Below, in pieces: positions 35,053-43,182 of a DNA stretch of 43,182 nt. This DNA comes from Thiodiazotropha sp050305975. Its GTDB lineage: Bacteria > Pseudomonadota > Gammaproteobacteria > Chromatiales > Chromatiaceae. The notes beneath the pieces are model-generated. The model had not been told where the DNA came from. It saw only the letters and a program-made list of their open reading frames with translations, and did no database searches. The stretch is from assembly GCA_050305975.1 (NCBI GenBank), contig JBNLGI010000135.1, positions 1 through 43,182 of the forward strand. The letters are read 5' to 3'. A program made the position numbers and the translations under genes. Position 1 is the first letter of the stretch; each line of letters begins with the position of its first letter.

Positions 35053-35313
35053 ATGCCAATTTCAGACATGCTGATGTCGGGTGTAAGCCTCATGATCGTT
35101 GGGATGGGGATTGTCTTTATCTTCCTTCTCACATTGGTTTTTGCCATGAAAGGCATGTCACAGGTGGCCTCGTTCATCTCAGAGCGACAGGGGAGTACGG
35201 ACACGTTAACCTATCCGTCTGCGGGGGCGGCGCAGGGACCGGGTAGCGTCAGGGGGGATTTGATAGCTGTGATCTCAGCGGCAGTTTCCCGATATCGCAA
35301 CACCCACAGTTAG
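35053..35313 (+). CDS. oadG: oxaloacetate decarboxylase gamma subunit
   Basis: Small membrane subunit that joins the alpha and beta subunits of the Na+-pumping oxaloacetate decarboxylase, 86 residues. One N-terminal helix (about residues 13-33), MSGVSLMIVGMGIVFIFLLT, is typical. The linker that follows is short, and the C-terminal part AVISAAVSRYRN matches the oadG end. The ATG at 35053 has no strong ribosome site. oadA follows after 68 bases. Confidence 0.9.
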   Translation: MPISDMLMSGVSLMIVGMGIVFIFLLTLVFAMKGMSQVASFISERQGSTDTLTYPSAGAAQGPGSVRGDLIAVISAAVSRYRNTHS

Positions 35314-35381
35314 CCTGTTTATCTCTACTCATCTTTCCACATCCTGATTCAGGCTGTTCACAGGAAAACGGCGGTTAGCTT

Positions 35382-37175
35382 ATGAGCGAAAACAAACCAC
35401 TCGGTATCACAGACGTTGTACTGCGCGATGCGCATCAATCCCTCTTCGCCACACGCATGCGTATCGACGACATGCTGCCCATTGCCGAGAAACTCGATCA
35501 GGTCGGTTTCTGGTCCCTCGAAACCTGGGGTGGCGCCACCTTCGATGCCTGCATCCGGTTCCTCGGGGAGGATCCCTGGGAACGCATTCGCACCCTCAAG
35601 GCCGCCATGCCCAAAACCCCGATGCAGATGCTGTTCCGGGGGCAGAATATCCTTGGATATCGTCACTATGCCGATGACGTGGTTAAGAAATTCGTCGAAA
35701 GGGCGGCCATCAACGGAGTGGATGTTTTCCGCATCTTCGACGCCATGAACGACCTGCGAAACCTGGAGACGGCCGTGCAGGCGACCCTGCAGGTCGAGAA
35801 GCATGCCCAGGGCACCATGTCCTACACGGTCAGCCCCGTGCACGACATGGACTACTGGGTCAATATGGGCAAGAGCCTTGAGGACATGGGTTGTCACTCC
35901 ATCTGCATCAAGGACATGGCGGGCCTGCTCAATCCCTACGTCGCCTTCGAGCTGGTCACCAAGCTGAAGCAGAACGTTTCCATTCCGATCGCCATGCAGT
36001 GTCATGCCACCACCGGCATGAGCACCGCCACCAACATCAAGGCCGCCGAAGCCGGCATCGACATGGTGGACACCTCCATCTCCTCCATGAGCATGACCTA
36101 CGGCCACTCCGCCACCGAGTCGGTGGTGGCCATTCTGAAAGAGACCGAGCGGGATACGGGGCTGGATCTCAACCTGCTGGAGGAGATCGCCGCCTACTTC
36201 CGCGAAGTGCGTAAGAAATACGCCAAGTTCGAAGGCTCTCTCAAGGGTGTCGACTCACGTATCCTGGTGGCGCAGGTGCCGGGCGGCATGTTGACCAACA
36301 TGGAAAACCAGCTGCGCGAGCAGGGCGCTACCGACAAGCTGGACCAGGTGCTGGAGGAGATTCCCCGGGTGCGCGAAGATCTGGGCTATATTCCGCTGGT
36401 CACTCCGACCTCCCAGATCGTGGGAACCCAGGCCGTCATCAACGTCCTCATGGGCGAGCGCTACAAGAGTATCGCCAAGGAGACGGAGGGCGTTCTCAAG
36501 GGCGAATACGGAGCCACACCGGCTCCCGTCAACGCCGAATTGCAGGCCCGGGTGCTGGCTGATGGGGAGGAGCCAATCACCTGCCGTCCCGCCGATCTGC
36601 TGAACGACGAAATGGATAGACTCACGGCCGAATTCCGTGATCTGGTCAAAGAGCACGACATCGACGTGGCCAAGGCGGAGGTCGATGACGTGCTGATCTA
36701 CGCCCTGTTTCCCCAGGTCGGCCTCAAGTTTCTCAAGAATCGCAACAATCCGGACGCCTTCGAGCCGGTTCCGGGAAGCGAGCCCGAAACGGTCCTGGCC
36801 GCCGCACCCGCAGCCGCCACACCCGCAGGTGGGCCGGAAGCCTATCAGGTGGAAGTCAATGGGGTGACCTACAACGTCAAGGTCACGCCTGCCGGTGCGG
36901 TCACGGAGGTGGTGCCGGCATCGGCCCCTGCAGCAACATCCGCACCCGCCCCAGCGGCAGGTGGCGAGAACATCAATGCGCCGCTTTCGGGCAACATCCA
37001 TACCATCAAAGTGGCCGTCGGCCAGAGTGTCAGCGCCGGCGATGTGGTGATGGTGCTCGAGGCGATGAAGATGGAGACCGAGGTACGCGCCACGACCGGC
37101 GGTACCGTCGCCCAGATCCTCGTCAAAGAGGGCGACACGGTTCAGGTCGGCACCCCCTTGCTGAGTCTCTCCTGA
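35382..37175 (+). CDS. oadA: oxaloacetate decarboxylase alpha subunit (biotin-dependent)
   Basis: Carboxyltransferase subunit that moves the carboxyl group of oxaloacetate to biotin, giving pyruvate. The 597 residues have the family order: carboxyltransferase domain (about 1-270, with TDVVLRDAHQSLFATRM at the start and the metal-site segment MQCHATTGMSTATN), the conserved PYC/OADA domain, an Ala/Pro-rich linker and a biotinyl domain with K563 in EAMKME. It lies between oadG and oadB; the next start is two bases after its stop. Confidence 0.97.
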   Translation: MSENKPLGITDVVLRDAHQSLFATRMRIDDMLPIAEKLDQVGFWSLETWGGATFDACIRFLGEDPWERIRTLKAAMPKTPMQMLFRGQNILGYRHYADDVVKKFVERAAINGVDVFRIFDAMNDLRNLETAVQATLQVEKHAQGTMSYTVSPVHDMDYWVNMGKSLEDMGCHSICIKDMAGLLNPYVAFELVTKLKQNVSIPIAMQCHATTGMSTATNIKAAEAGIDMVDTSISSMSMTYGHSATESVVAILKETERDTGLDLNLLEEIAAYFREVRKKYAKFEGSLKGVDSRILVAQVPGGMLTNMENQLREQGATDKLDQVLEEIPRVREDLGYIPLVTPTSQIVGTQAVINVLMGERYKSIAKETEGVLKGEYGATPAPVNAELQARVLADGEEPITCRPADLLNDEMDRLTAEFRDLVKEHDIDVAKAEVDDVLIYALFPQVGLKFLKNRNNPDAFEPVPGSEPETVLAAAPAAATPAGGPEAYQVEVNGVTYNVKVTPAGAVTEVVPASAPAATSAPAPAAGGENINAPLSGNIHTIKVAVGQSVSAGDVVMVLEAMKMETEVRATTGGTVAQILVKEGDTVQVGTPLLSLS

Positions 37176-37176
37176 T

Positions 37177-38316
37177 ATGGTCGAGGTAGGCGTAGACGCA
37201 CTTTGGCAGTCCACCGGATTGGCCAATATGGGATGGGGGCAGGCGCTCATGATGGGCGTCGGCTGTGTATTGATCTACCTGGCGCTGGTCAAAAAGTTCG
37301 AGCCACTGTTGCTGGTGCCGATCGGATTCGGCGCCATTCTCAGTAACATTCCGGTCGCCGGCATCGCCGGCAGTGAAGGACTGCTCGGATACATCTACCA
37401 CGTAGGTATAGAGACCGGCGTCTTTCCGCTGCTGATCTTCATGGGGGTCGGCGCACTGACCGATTTCGGTGCTCTCATCGCCATGCCCTGGACATTGCTG
37501 CTGGGTGCGGCGGCCCAGTTCGGCATCTTCGTCACCCTGTTGGGGGCATTGGCGCTGAATTTCATCCCGGGCTTCAATTTCTCGCTGGCGGATGCCTCCG
37601 CCATCGCGATCATCGGCGGGGCGGACGGACCCACGGCTATCTTTCTAGCCTCACGGCTATCCCCCGATCTGCTGGGCGCCATCGCCGTTGCCGCCTATTC
37701 CTACATGGCGCTGGTGCCGATCATACAGCCGCCCATCATGCGGGCACTCACCACGGAGAGCGAGCGCGGCGTGGTGATGCAACAGATGCGTCACGTCTCG
37801 AAACTGGAGAAGGTGCTGTTCCCCTTCGCCGTGCTCCTGCTCTGTATCATCTTCCTGCCCTCGGCGGCGCCGCTGATCGGCATGCTGACCTTCGGCAATC
37901 TGTTGCGCGAGAGCGGGGTGGTCGAGCGTCTGAGCCATGCGGCGCAGAACGAGATCATCAACATCACCACCATCTTCCTGGGTCTGGCCGTGGGTTCCAA
38001 GCTGTCGGCGGACAAGTTCCTGACCATCGACACCCTGGGCATTCTCGCCCTGGGCGCCTTCGCCTTCTGTGTCGGCACCGCTGCCGGCGTCATCATGGGC
38101 AAGATCATGCACAAGGTTACCGGAGGCAAGGTCAACCCGTTGATCGGCGCCGCCGGCGTATCCGCCGTACCCATGGCGGCGCGGGTGGTGAACAAGGTCG
38201 GTCTTGAGACCAATCACCACAACTTTCTGCTGATGCATGCCATGGGCCCCAACGTGGCGGGCGTCATCGGTTCTGCGGTCGCGGCGGGTGTCCTGCTCGC
38301 CATTGTCGGCGGTTGA
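37177..38316 (+). CDS. oadB: oxaloacetate decarboxylase beta subunit (Na+ pump)
   Basis: Integral membrane subunit that decarboxylates carboxybiotin and pumps Na+ outward. The 379 residues are close to the methylmalonyl-CoA and glutaconyl-CoA decarboxylase beta forms and shorter than the 433-residue Klebsiella OadB. The key GGADGPTAIF motif is present (D150, matching Klebsiella D203). The C-terminal NPLIGAAGVSAVPMAARVV and NHHNFLLMHAMGPNVAGVIGS are diagnostic. Gene order G-A-B is complete. Confidence 0.96.
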   Translation: MVEVGVDALWQSTGLANMGWGQALMMGVGCVLIYLALVKKFEPLLLVPIGFGAILSNIPVAGIAGSEGLLGYIYHVGIETGVFPLLIFMGVGALTDFGALIAMPWTLLLGAAAQFGIFVTLLGALALNFIPGFNFSLADASAIAIIGGADGPTAIFLASRLSPDLLGAIAVAAYSYMALVPIIQPPIMRALTTESERGVVMQQMRHVSKLEKVLFPFAVLLLCIIFLPSAAPLIGMLTFGNLLRESGVVERLSHAAQNEIINITTIFLGLAVGSKLSADKFLTIDTLGILALGAFAFCVGTAAGVIMGKIMHKVTGGKVNPLIGAAGVSAVPMAARVVNKVGLETNHHNFLLMHAMGPNVAGVIGSAVAAGVLLAIVGG

Positions 38317-38331
38317 TGCACTTATCCTACT

Positions 38332-38362
38332 GGGTTCCCGTGTTTTTTTGACACGGGAGCCC
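38332..38362 (+). terminator. hairpin between oadB and yceD
   Basis: GGGTTCCCGTGT (38332-38343) pairs with ACACGGGAGCCC (38351-38362) around a loop of Ts and a G; one wobble pair. It lies 15 bases after the oadB stop. The T run sits in the loop, not after the stem, so it may only weaken read-through into yceD, which begins 24 bases later. Confidence 0.5.
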
Positions 38363-38386
38363 CTCCCATAATATTATTGCGCGCTT

Positions 38387-38914
38387 ATGTCGCAGCGTAT
38401 TCCTGATCGTCTCGATCCCTGGCGTTACGCCGATCTCGGCAAGACGGTCAGCGGGGTGTTCAGGCTCGATGTTCTGCCAAGGTTGAGCCGCTGTCTGCGT
38501 GAAACCGATGGTGAAGTGCGCTTCGATCTCCGTTTTGAACGTGACGGTGAGCGTCGGGCTGTGCTGTCGGGATCGATCACCGCCGATCTGGTGCTCGAAT
38601 GCCAGCGTTGCCTGGAGGCGGTAAGCTTTCCGGTGGAGGCGCATGTCTCGCTGGCATTCGTCGAGGGGATCGAACAGGCGGGCCTGTTGCCGGAAGCGCT
38701 CGACCCCTGTCTGGTTGAGGAGGGCAGGGTGGTGTTCAGGGATTTGATCGAAGATGAATTGCTGTTGCTGCTGCCGCAGGTGGCAATGCATGAACCCGGC
38801 GCCTGTCCGACTGCTTTGGCGGCGAAAGGCGGGGATGAACCGGTTGAAACCGATAACAGATCAGGCAGGAATCCCTTCGCGGTACTCGCCGATCTGAAAC
38901 GCGGTAAAGAATAA
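38387..38914 (+). CDS. yceD: YceD (DUF177) family protein
   Basis: A 175-residue member of the DUF177/YceD family, linked with large ribosomal RNA accumulation in bacteria and plants. The metal-binding pair CQRC is seen in VLECQRCLEAV, followed by the acidic LVEEGRVVFRDLIEDELLLLLPQV and the C-terminal NPFAVLADLKRG. It is placed directly before rpmF, as in most proteobacteria, with 30 bases between them. Confidence 0.94.
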   Translation: MSQRIPDRLDPWRYADLGKTVSGVFRLDVLPRLSRCLRETDGEVRFDLRFERDGERRAVLSGSITADLVLECQRCLEAVSFPVEAHVSLAFVEGIEQAGLLPEALDPCLVEEGRVVFRDLIEDELLLLLPQVAMHEPGACPTALAAKGGDEPVETDNRSGRNPFAVLADLKRGKE

Positions 38915-38944
38915 TTGTTTGACTATTGATTCAGGAGATCAGCC

Positions 38945-39124
38945 ATGGCTGTTCAACAAAACAGAAAGACCCCTTCCAAACGTGGTATGCGTCGTTCCCA
39001 CGATGCGCTGAAGGGGGAGACCCTCTCTATCGACTCCACCTCCGGTGAGGTGCACCTGCGCCACCATGTGACTGCCGACGGCTTCTACAAGGGCCGTAAG
39101 GTTGTCAACACCAAGGGCGAGTAA
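38945..39124 (+). CDS. rpmF: 50S ribosomal protein L32
   Basis: A 59-residue ribosomal protein. MAVQQNRKTPSKRGMRRSHD is the standard opening of L32, and HHVTADGFYKGRKV closes the family pattern; like the E. coli form, it lacks zinc-binding cysteines. GGAG sits seven bases before the ATG. It lies between yceD and plsX, the conserved order. Confidence 0.97.
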   Translation: MAVQQNRKTPSKRGMRRSHDALKGETLSIDSTSGEVHLRHHVTADGFYKGRKVVNTKGE

Positions 39125-39220
39125 CCTTTCCACGCCCCCTAATCCTTCGGCGAGACTGAACCCGTGCACAGGGCCGAGCCCTCTGCCGGGTTCTTTTCAT
39201 CTGGGTATATTCAGTAACGA

Positions 39221-40243
39221 ATGAGCAAACCAGTCACAATCTCACTAGATGCTATGGGTGGGGATTTCGGGGCTGATGTTGTCGTATCCGCAGCACTCGA
39301 GTATCTGAAGCGAGACCGGGAGACCCGACTGATACTGGTCGGTCGTCAGGAGGTTCTGCAGGAGAAGATCGGCAGCCATCCATTCGGCGAACGGCTGGCG
39401 GTCAAACATGCCTCCGAGACGGTGGAGATGCATGACCTGCCCTCCAAAGCGCTACGAGGCAAGAAAGACTCCTCCATGCGCGTCGCCATCGACCTGGTGA
39501 AAGCGGGCGAGGCGGATGCCTGCGTCAGTGCCGGCAACACCGGTGCCCTGATGGCCACCTCGCGCTTTGTCCTCAAAATGCTGCCGAATATCGACCGTCC
39601 GGCCATCATCACCGCGCTTCCCTCCATCGAGGGGCAGACCTATGTGCTCGATCTGGGCGCTAATGTGGACTGCACGGCTGAGCATCTTTTCCAGTTTGCC
39701 GTCATGGGCAGTGAACAGGTTTCAGCGGTGGCCGAGATCAGCAATCCCCGCATCGGACTCCTCAATATCGGGCAGGAAGAGATCAAGGGGAACGAACAGG
39801 TGAAGCGGGCCGATGAACTGCTGGCCAACAGCTCCCTGAATTACGTGGGCTTTGTGGAAGGCGACGACATCTTCAAAGGCGGTACCGATGTGATCGTCGC
39901 GGACGGTTTTGTCGGTAACATTTCGCTGAAGAGCAGCGAAGGCGTAGCCAAGATGATCAGCCACTTCATGAAACAGGAGTTCAAGAAGAATCCTCTGACC
40001 ATGTTGGCCGGTCTGGTGGCGCTGCCGGTCCTGCGTTCGCTGCGCAGGCGCATCGATCCCCGGCGCTACAATGGCGCCAGCCTGCTCGGGCTGAGGGGGA
40101 TCGTCATCAAAAGTCATGGCAGTGCCGACAAGCTCGCCTTCATGAATGCGATTTCTATCGCCAAGAAAGAGGTGCTGACCGACGTACCGAGCCGAATCGC
40201 CGAGCAGGTCAAGTCGCATCTCGAAAAAAGGGAGATCGCGTGA
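39221..40243 (+). CDS. plsX: phosphate acyltransferase PlsX
   Basis: Makes acyl-phosphate from acyl-ACP for phospholipid synthesis, 340 residues. The start SLDAMGGDFGADVVVSAAL, the SAGNTGALMATSRF segment, and the ALNIGQE-like LLNIGQEEIKGNEQ plus GFVEGDDIFKGGTDVIVADG are typical. The ATG at 39221 has no strong ribosome site. Its stop overlaps the fabH start by four bases. Confidence 0.97.
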   Translation: MSKPVTISLDAMGGDFGADVVVSAALEYLKRDRETRLILVGRQEVLQEKIGSHPFGERLAVKHASETVEMHDLPSKALRGKKDSSMRVAIDLVKAGEADACVSAGNTGALMATSRFVLKMLPNIDRPAIITALPSIEGQTYVLDLGANVDCTAEHLFQFAVMGSEQVSAVAEISNPRIGLLNIGQEEIKGNEQVKRADELLANSSLNYVGFVEGDDIFKGGTDVIVADGFVGNISLKSSEGVAKMISHFMKQEFKKNPLTMLAGLVALPVLRSLRRRIDPRRYNGASLLGLRGIVIKSHGSADKLAFMNAISIAKKEVLTDVPSRIAEQVKSHLEKREIA

Positions 40244-41208
40244 TCTATTCCAAGATTACAGGAACGGGGGGCTATCTTCCGGAAAAGGTCGTTACCAACA
40301 AGGATCTGGAAAAGACCGTAGACACCACCGACCAGTGGATCGTCGATCGCACGGGAATCAAGCAGCGCCACATCGCGGGGGAAGATGAGTATACCTGCGA
40401 CCTGGCGGAGAAGGCGGCACGCAATGCGCTCGATATGGCCGGCCTCAAACCGACCGATATCGATCTGGTGGTGGTGGCGACAACCACCGCGGATCAGGTG
40501 TTCCCGAGTACCGCCTGCCTGTTGCAGGCCCGGCTCGGGATTCATGGACCGGCGGCTTTCGATGTGCAGGCGGTCTGTACCGGCTTTGTCTATGCGCTCA
40601 GCGTGGCCGATAAATTCATCAAGACCGGCGCCGCAACCAAGGCGCTGGTGGTCGGCGCCGAAACCGTTTCCCGCATCATCGATTGGTCCGACCGCAATAC
40701 TTGCGTCCTGTTTGGCGACGGCGCCGGCGCCGTGGTCATCGAGGCGAGCGACGAACCGGGTATCATATCGACCCACCTGCACGCCGATGGCGCCTTCGAG
40801 CAGCTGTTGCGCGTACCGACCGGTATCTCCCGCGGTTACGATCAACTCCAACAGGGCGTCGCCTACATGGAGATGCGTGGCAACGAGGTGTTCAAGATGG
40901 CGGTGACCACACTTGGCCGAATCGTCGACGAAACCCTCGAGGCCAACGGGATGAAGAAGTCCGATGTGGATTGGCTCATCCCCCATCAGGCGAATATCCG
41001 CATCATCAATGCGACGGCGAAAAAGCTGCAGACCCCCATGGAACGGGTGGTGGTGACCGTCGATAAACATGGCAATACTTCGGCCGCTTCCGTTCCCCTG
41101 GCGCTAGACGTGGCGGTCAGGGACGGGCGTATCCAACGTGGAGAGACCCTGCTGATGGAGGCCTTCGGCGGCGGTTTTACCTGGGGTTCGGTGTTGGCCA
41201 AATTCTAA
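40240..41208 (+). CDS. fabH: 3-oxoacyl-ACP synthase III (KAS III)
   Basis: Starts fatty acid synthesis by condensing acetyl-CoA with malonyl-ACP. The 322 residues hold the triad C113 (AVCTGF), H249 (IPHQANIRI) and N279 (HGNTSAASV). It begins with GTG at 40240, overlapping the plsX stop, with AGGGAGA upstream. Next comes fabD after 38 bases. Confidence 0.97.
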   Translation: MIYSKITGTGGYLPEKVVTNKDLEKTVDTTDQWIVDRTGIKQRHIAGEDEYTCDLAEKAARNALDMAGLKPTDIDLVVVATTTADQVFPSTACLLQARLGIHGPAAFDVQAVCTGFVYALSVADKFIKTGAATKALVVGAETVSRIIDWSDRNTCVLFGDGAGAVVIEASDEPGIISTHLHADGAFEQLLRVPTGISRGYDQLQQGVAYMEMRGNEVFKMAVTTLGRIVDETLEANGMKKSDVDWLIPHQANIRIINATAKKLQTPMERVVVTVDKHGNTSAASVPLALDVAVRDGRIQRGETLLMEAFGGGFTWGSVLAKF

Positions 41209-41246
41209 CGCCGGCGATCGGATCCACTAGCAAGAAGAAACAGAAT

Positions 41247-42188
41247 ATGAGTGATTCCAGCTTCAGCATCGTTTTTCCGGGTCAGGGGTCCCAAGCCGTT
41301 GGTATGTTGGGGGCACTGGCAGAAACTTATCCTTCAGTTGTGGAGACCTTTACCGAAGCCTCGGCGGCTCTAGGCTACGATCTCTGGCAACTGGTGCAGA
41401 GCGGCCCGGCCGAAGAGCTTAATCAGACCGCTCGGACACAGCCGGCCATGCTCGCGGCCGGTGTCGCCGTGTGGCGGGTCTGGCAGATGCAAGGCGGACC
41501 GGCGCCGAAGATGATGGCTGGCCACAGCCTGGGCGAGTACACGGCCCTGGTCTGCGCCGGAGCCATGAGTTTTAGCGATGCGGTGGGTCTGGTAGCGGAT
41601 CGGGGGCGCTTCATGCAGGAGGCGGTGCCCGCCGGCAGTGGCGGCATGGCGGCCATTCTTGGCCTGGACGACGATCAGGTGCTCACGGTCTGCAGCGACG
41701 CGGCGCAGGGCGAGGTGGTCGAAGCGGTCAACTTCAATTCGCCCGGGCAGGTGGTGATTGCCGGCGCCAAGGCGGCGGTGGACCGGGCCTGCGGGCTGGC
41801 CAAGGATGCAGGCGCCAAGCGGGCTCTGCCGCTGCCGGTCAGCGTGCCTTCCCATTGCGCCCTGATGCGTCCCGCCGCTGAGCGTCTCAGTGAGCGTCTT
41901 GCGGGTATCGCCATCAGTTCACCGAAGATTCCCGTCCTGCACAATGTGAATGTGGAGACGGCCGATGACGCAGACGCCATCCGTCAATTGCTCGCGGCAC
42001 AGCTCTACAGCCCGGTCCGCTGGGTGGAGACGGTGCAGAAGATGGCCGCCGGTGGTATCGCTACCCTGTTCGAAGCTGGACCCGGCAAGGTGCTGGCCGG
42101 TCTGACCAAGCGCATCGATAAGAATCTCAAAGGTGTCGGCGTATTCGATCCCGACACCTTGAAAGACGCTCTGGAGACACTGCAATGA
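41247..42188 (+). CDS. fabD: malonyl-CoA:ACP transacylase
   Basis: Transfers malonyl from CoA to ACP, 313 residues. The opening FPGQGSQAVGM, nucleophile S94 in AGHSLGEY, R119 in ADRGRFMQ and H203 in VPSHCALM are all present, as in E. coli FabD. Its stop overlaps fabG by four bases. Confidence 0.97.
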   Translation: MSDSSFSIVFPGQGSQAVGMLGALAETYPSVVETFTEASAALGYDLWQLVQSGPAEELNQTARTQPAMLAAGVAVWRVWQMQGGPAPKMMAGHSLGEYTALVCAGAMSFSDAVGLVADRGRFMQEAVPAGSGGMAAILGLDDDQVLTVCSDAAQGEVVEAVNFNSPGQVVIAGAKAAVDRACGLAKDAGAKRALPLPVSVPSHCALMRPAAERLSERLAGIAISSPKIPVLHNVNVETADDADAIRQLLAAQLYSPVRWVETVQKMAAGGIATLFEAGPGKVLAGLTKRIDKNLKGVGVFDPDTLKDALETLQ

Positions 42189-42928
42189 GTCTGGAAAACG
42201 AAATTGTTCTGGTCACCGGCGCCAGCCGGGGAATCGGCGCCGCCATCGCCGACAAGCTTGCCCAGGCGGGAGCCACCGTGGTTGGCACCGCGACCTCTGA
42301 AGGAGGTGCCGCGGCCATCACCGAGCGCATGCAGGCCGCCGGTCAGAGTGGCAAGGGGATGGTCCTCGATGTCTCCGACCAGTCCTCCATCGATGCCCTG
42401 ATGACGGCGATAGCAAGCGAATACGGCAATCCCACCATTCTGGTGAACAACGCCGGCATCACCCGCGACAACCTGTTGATGCGGATGAAGGACGAGGAGT
42501 GGGATGCGATCATCAACACCAATCTCAGCTCCGTCTATCGGCTCAGCAAAGCGGTTCTGCGTGGCATGATGAAGGCTCGCAAGGGAAGGGTGATCAATAT
42601 CTCGTCGGTCGTCGGCGCCATGGGCAATGCGGGACAAACCAACTATGCAGCGGCCAAGGCGGGTATTCACGGTTTCACCCGTGCGATGGCGCGTGAAGTG
42701 GGATCTCGGGGCATCACTGTAAATTCGGTGGCGCCCGGTTTCATAGAGACCGATATGACCAGGGAGCTGCCTGAGGCCCAGCGCAAGCAACTGGTGGAGA
42801 GCATACCCTTGCAGCAACTCGGGCAGCCCGAGGATGTCGCCAACGCAGTGCTCTTTCTGGCGGGTGAGTCGGGACGCTATATCACCGGCGAGACCCTGCA
42901 CGTGAATGGCGGGATGTACATGGTGTAA
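42185..42928 (+). CDS. fabG: 3-oxoacyl-ACP reductase
   Basis: NADPH-dependent reductase of fatty acid synthesis, 247 residues, short-chain dehydrogenase fold. TGASRGIG (11-18), NNAG (88-91), and the catalytic S141, Y154 and K158 (YAAAK) are present. The ATGA overlap with fabD suggests translational coupling. Confidence 0.97.
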   Translation: MSLENEIVLVTGASRGIGAAIADKLAQAGATVVGTATSEGGAAAITERMQAAGQSGKGMVLDVSDQSSIDALMTAIASEYGNPTILVNNAGITRDNLLMRMKDEEWDAIINTNLSSVYRLSKAVLRGMMKARKGRVINISSVVGAMGNAGQTNYAAAKAGIHGFTRAMAREVGSRGITVNSVAPGFIETDMTRELPEAQRKQLVESIPLQQLGQPEDVANAVLFLAGESGRYITGETLHVNGGMYMV

Positions 42929-43007
42929 GCCGGAATGAGACAGATAGGCTATTATTGTCTAATCTCAAGAATATCCCGTAACCATAAGAATTATTTAGTA
43001 ATTAGTG

Positions 43008-43036
43008 TTGATTGAAGCGATCTTTATTCGCATAAG
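43008..43036 (+). promoter_or_regulatory. candidate acpP promoter
   Basis: In the AT-rich 197-base gap between fabG and acpP, TTGATT (43008-43013) and CATAAG (43031-43036) are 17 bases apart, each matching four of six sigma70 consensus bases. An alternative -10 is TACAAT at 43068-43073. A separate acpP promoter is usual in gammaproteobacteria. Confidence 0.4.
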
Positions 43037-43125
43037 GTTTGCGCTTTTCTCAACGGTTTTTTGTTACTACAATACCGCATCGGTCCTATGCGAGGCCGTC
43101 GGATAATCCAGAGGAAATTAACAAA

Positions 43126-43182
43126 ATGAGCGATGTCGTAGAACGAGTTCGTAAAATTGTCGTGGAACAACTGGGCGTGAAA
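43126..43182 (+). CDS. acpP: acyl carrier protein (partial, cut by window end)
   Basis: The first 19 codons, MSDVVERVRKIVVEQLGVK, match the N-terminal helix of acyl carrier protein. The Ser that carries phosphopantetheine lies beyond the window. GAGGAAAT upstream is a good ribosome site. Its place after fabG is the standard gene order; fabF would be expected next. Confidence 0.95.
   Translation, partial: MSDVVERVRKIVVEQLGVK

Overview
The window is a GC-rich, densely coding stretch of a bacterial chromosome. The order yceD-rpmF-plsX-fabH-fabD-fabG-acpP, a YceF-type Maf protein, class I fructose-bisphosphatase, HtpX, YheT and a DhnA-type aldolase point to a gammaproteobacterium. The style (Na+ oxaloacetate decarboxylase, TRAP transporter, glycolate oxidase, DUF4332, DUF2914 and HDOD proteins) resembles marine sulfur-oxidising Chromatiales or Sedimenticola-like bacteria, but that placement is inference. 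No rRNA, tRNA, CRISPR array, phage or intact insertion sequence was found.

Layout. 0.4-1.4 kb: an exported protein with two thioredoxin folds. 1.7-8.9 kb (minus strand): a glycolate/glyoxylate locus, glcD-glcE-glcF, then an orphan NMT1/THI5-type binding protein without a signal peptide, then malate synthase G (glcB). 9.5-15.5 kb (plus): a glyoxylate/hydroxypyruvate-type reductase, then a TRAP transporter (Tat-exported binding protein, small and large permease), an amidase and a 60-residue membrane protein. 15.5-16.6 kb has no intact gene and may hold decayed DNA. 16.6-17.8 kb: a compact three-gene set (Cys-rich unknown, AhpD-like protein, small membrane protein). 18.2-19.0 kb: a tartronate semialdehyde reductase-like gene (minus).

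19.3-27.4 kb: htpX, a triple-hairpin region, an RRM protein, a disrupted membrane-protein gene, a possible 56-residue ORF overlapping the end of fbp, fbp, a kinase-like unknown, yheT, a LON-domain protein, and fbaB. 27.5-34.8 kb: small RNA- or DNA-binding-like proteins, a zinc-ribbon protein with a YugP-type protease, DUF2914, a large membrane-anchored response regulator divergent from an HDOD protein, and yceF. 35.0-38.3 kb: oadG-oadA-oadB. 38.4 kb to the end: yceD, rpmF, plsX, fabH, fabD, fabG and the first 19 codons of acpP.

How it fits together. Glycolate is oxidised to glyoxylate by GlcDEF. Glyoxylate can be condensed with acetyl-CoA to malate (GlcB) or reduced back (the 9.5 kb reductase). 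Tartronate semialdehyde reductase offers a route to glycerate, although no glyoxylate carboligase lies in the window. Fbp and FbaB serve gluconeogenesis or the Calvin cycle, and OadGAB returns oxaloacetate to pyruvate while pumping Na+. This suits an autotroph that salvages phosphoglycolate, or a user of imported organic acids. The most unusual items are the cytosolic orphan binding protein in the glc locus, the Cys-protein/AhpD/membrane trio, paired palindromes upstream of glcB, and the REC-GGDEF-like-coiled-coil-TM protein.
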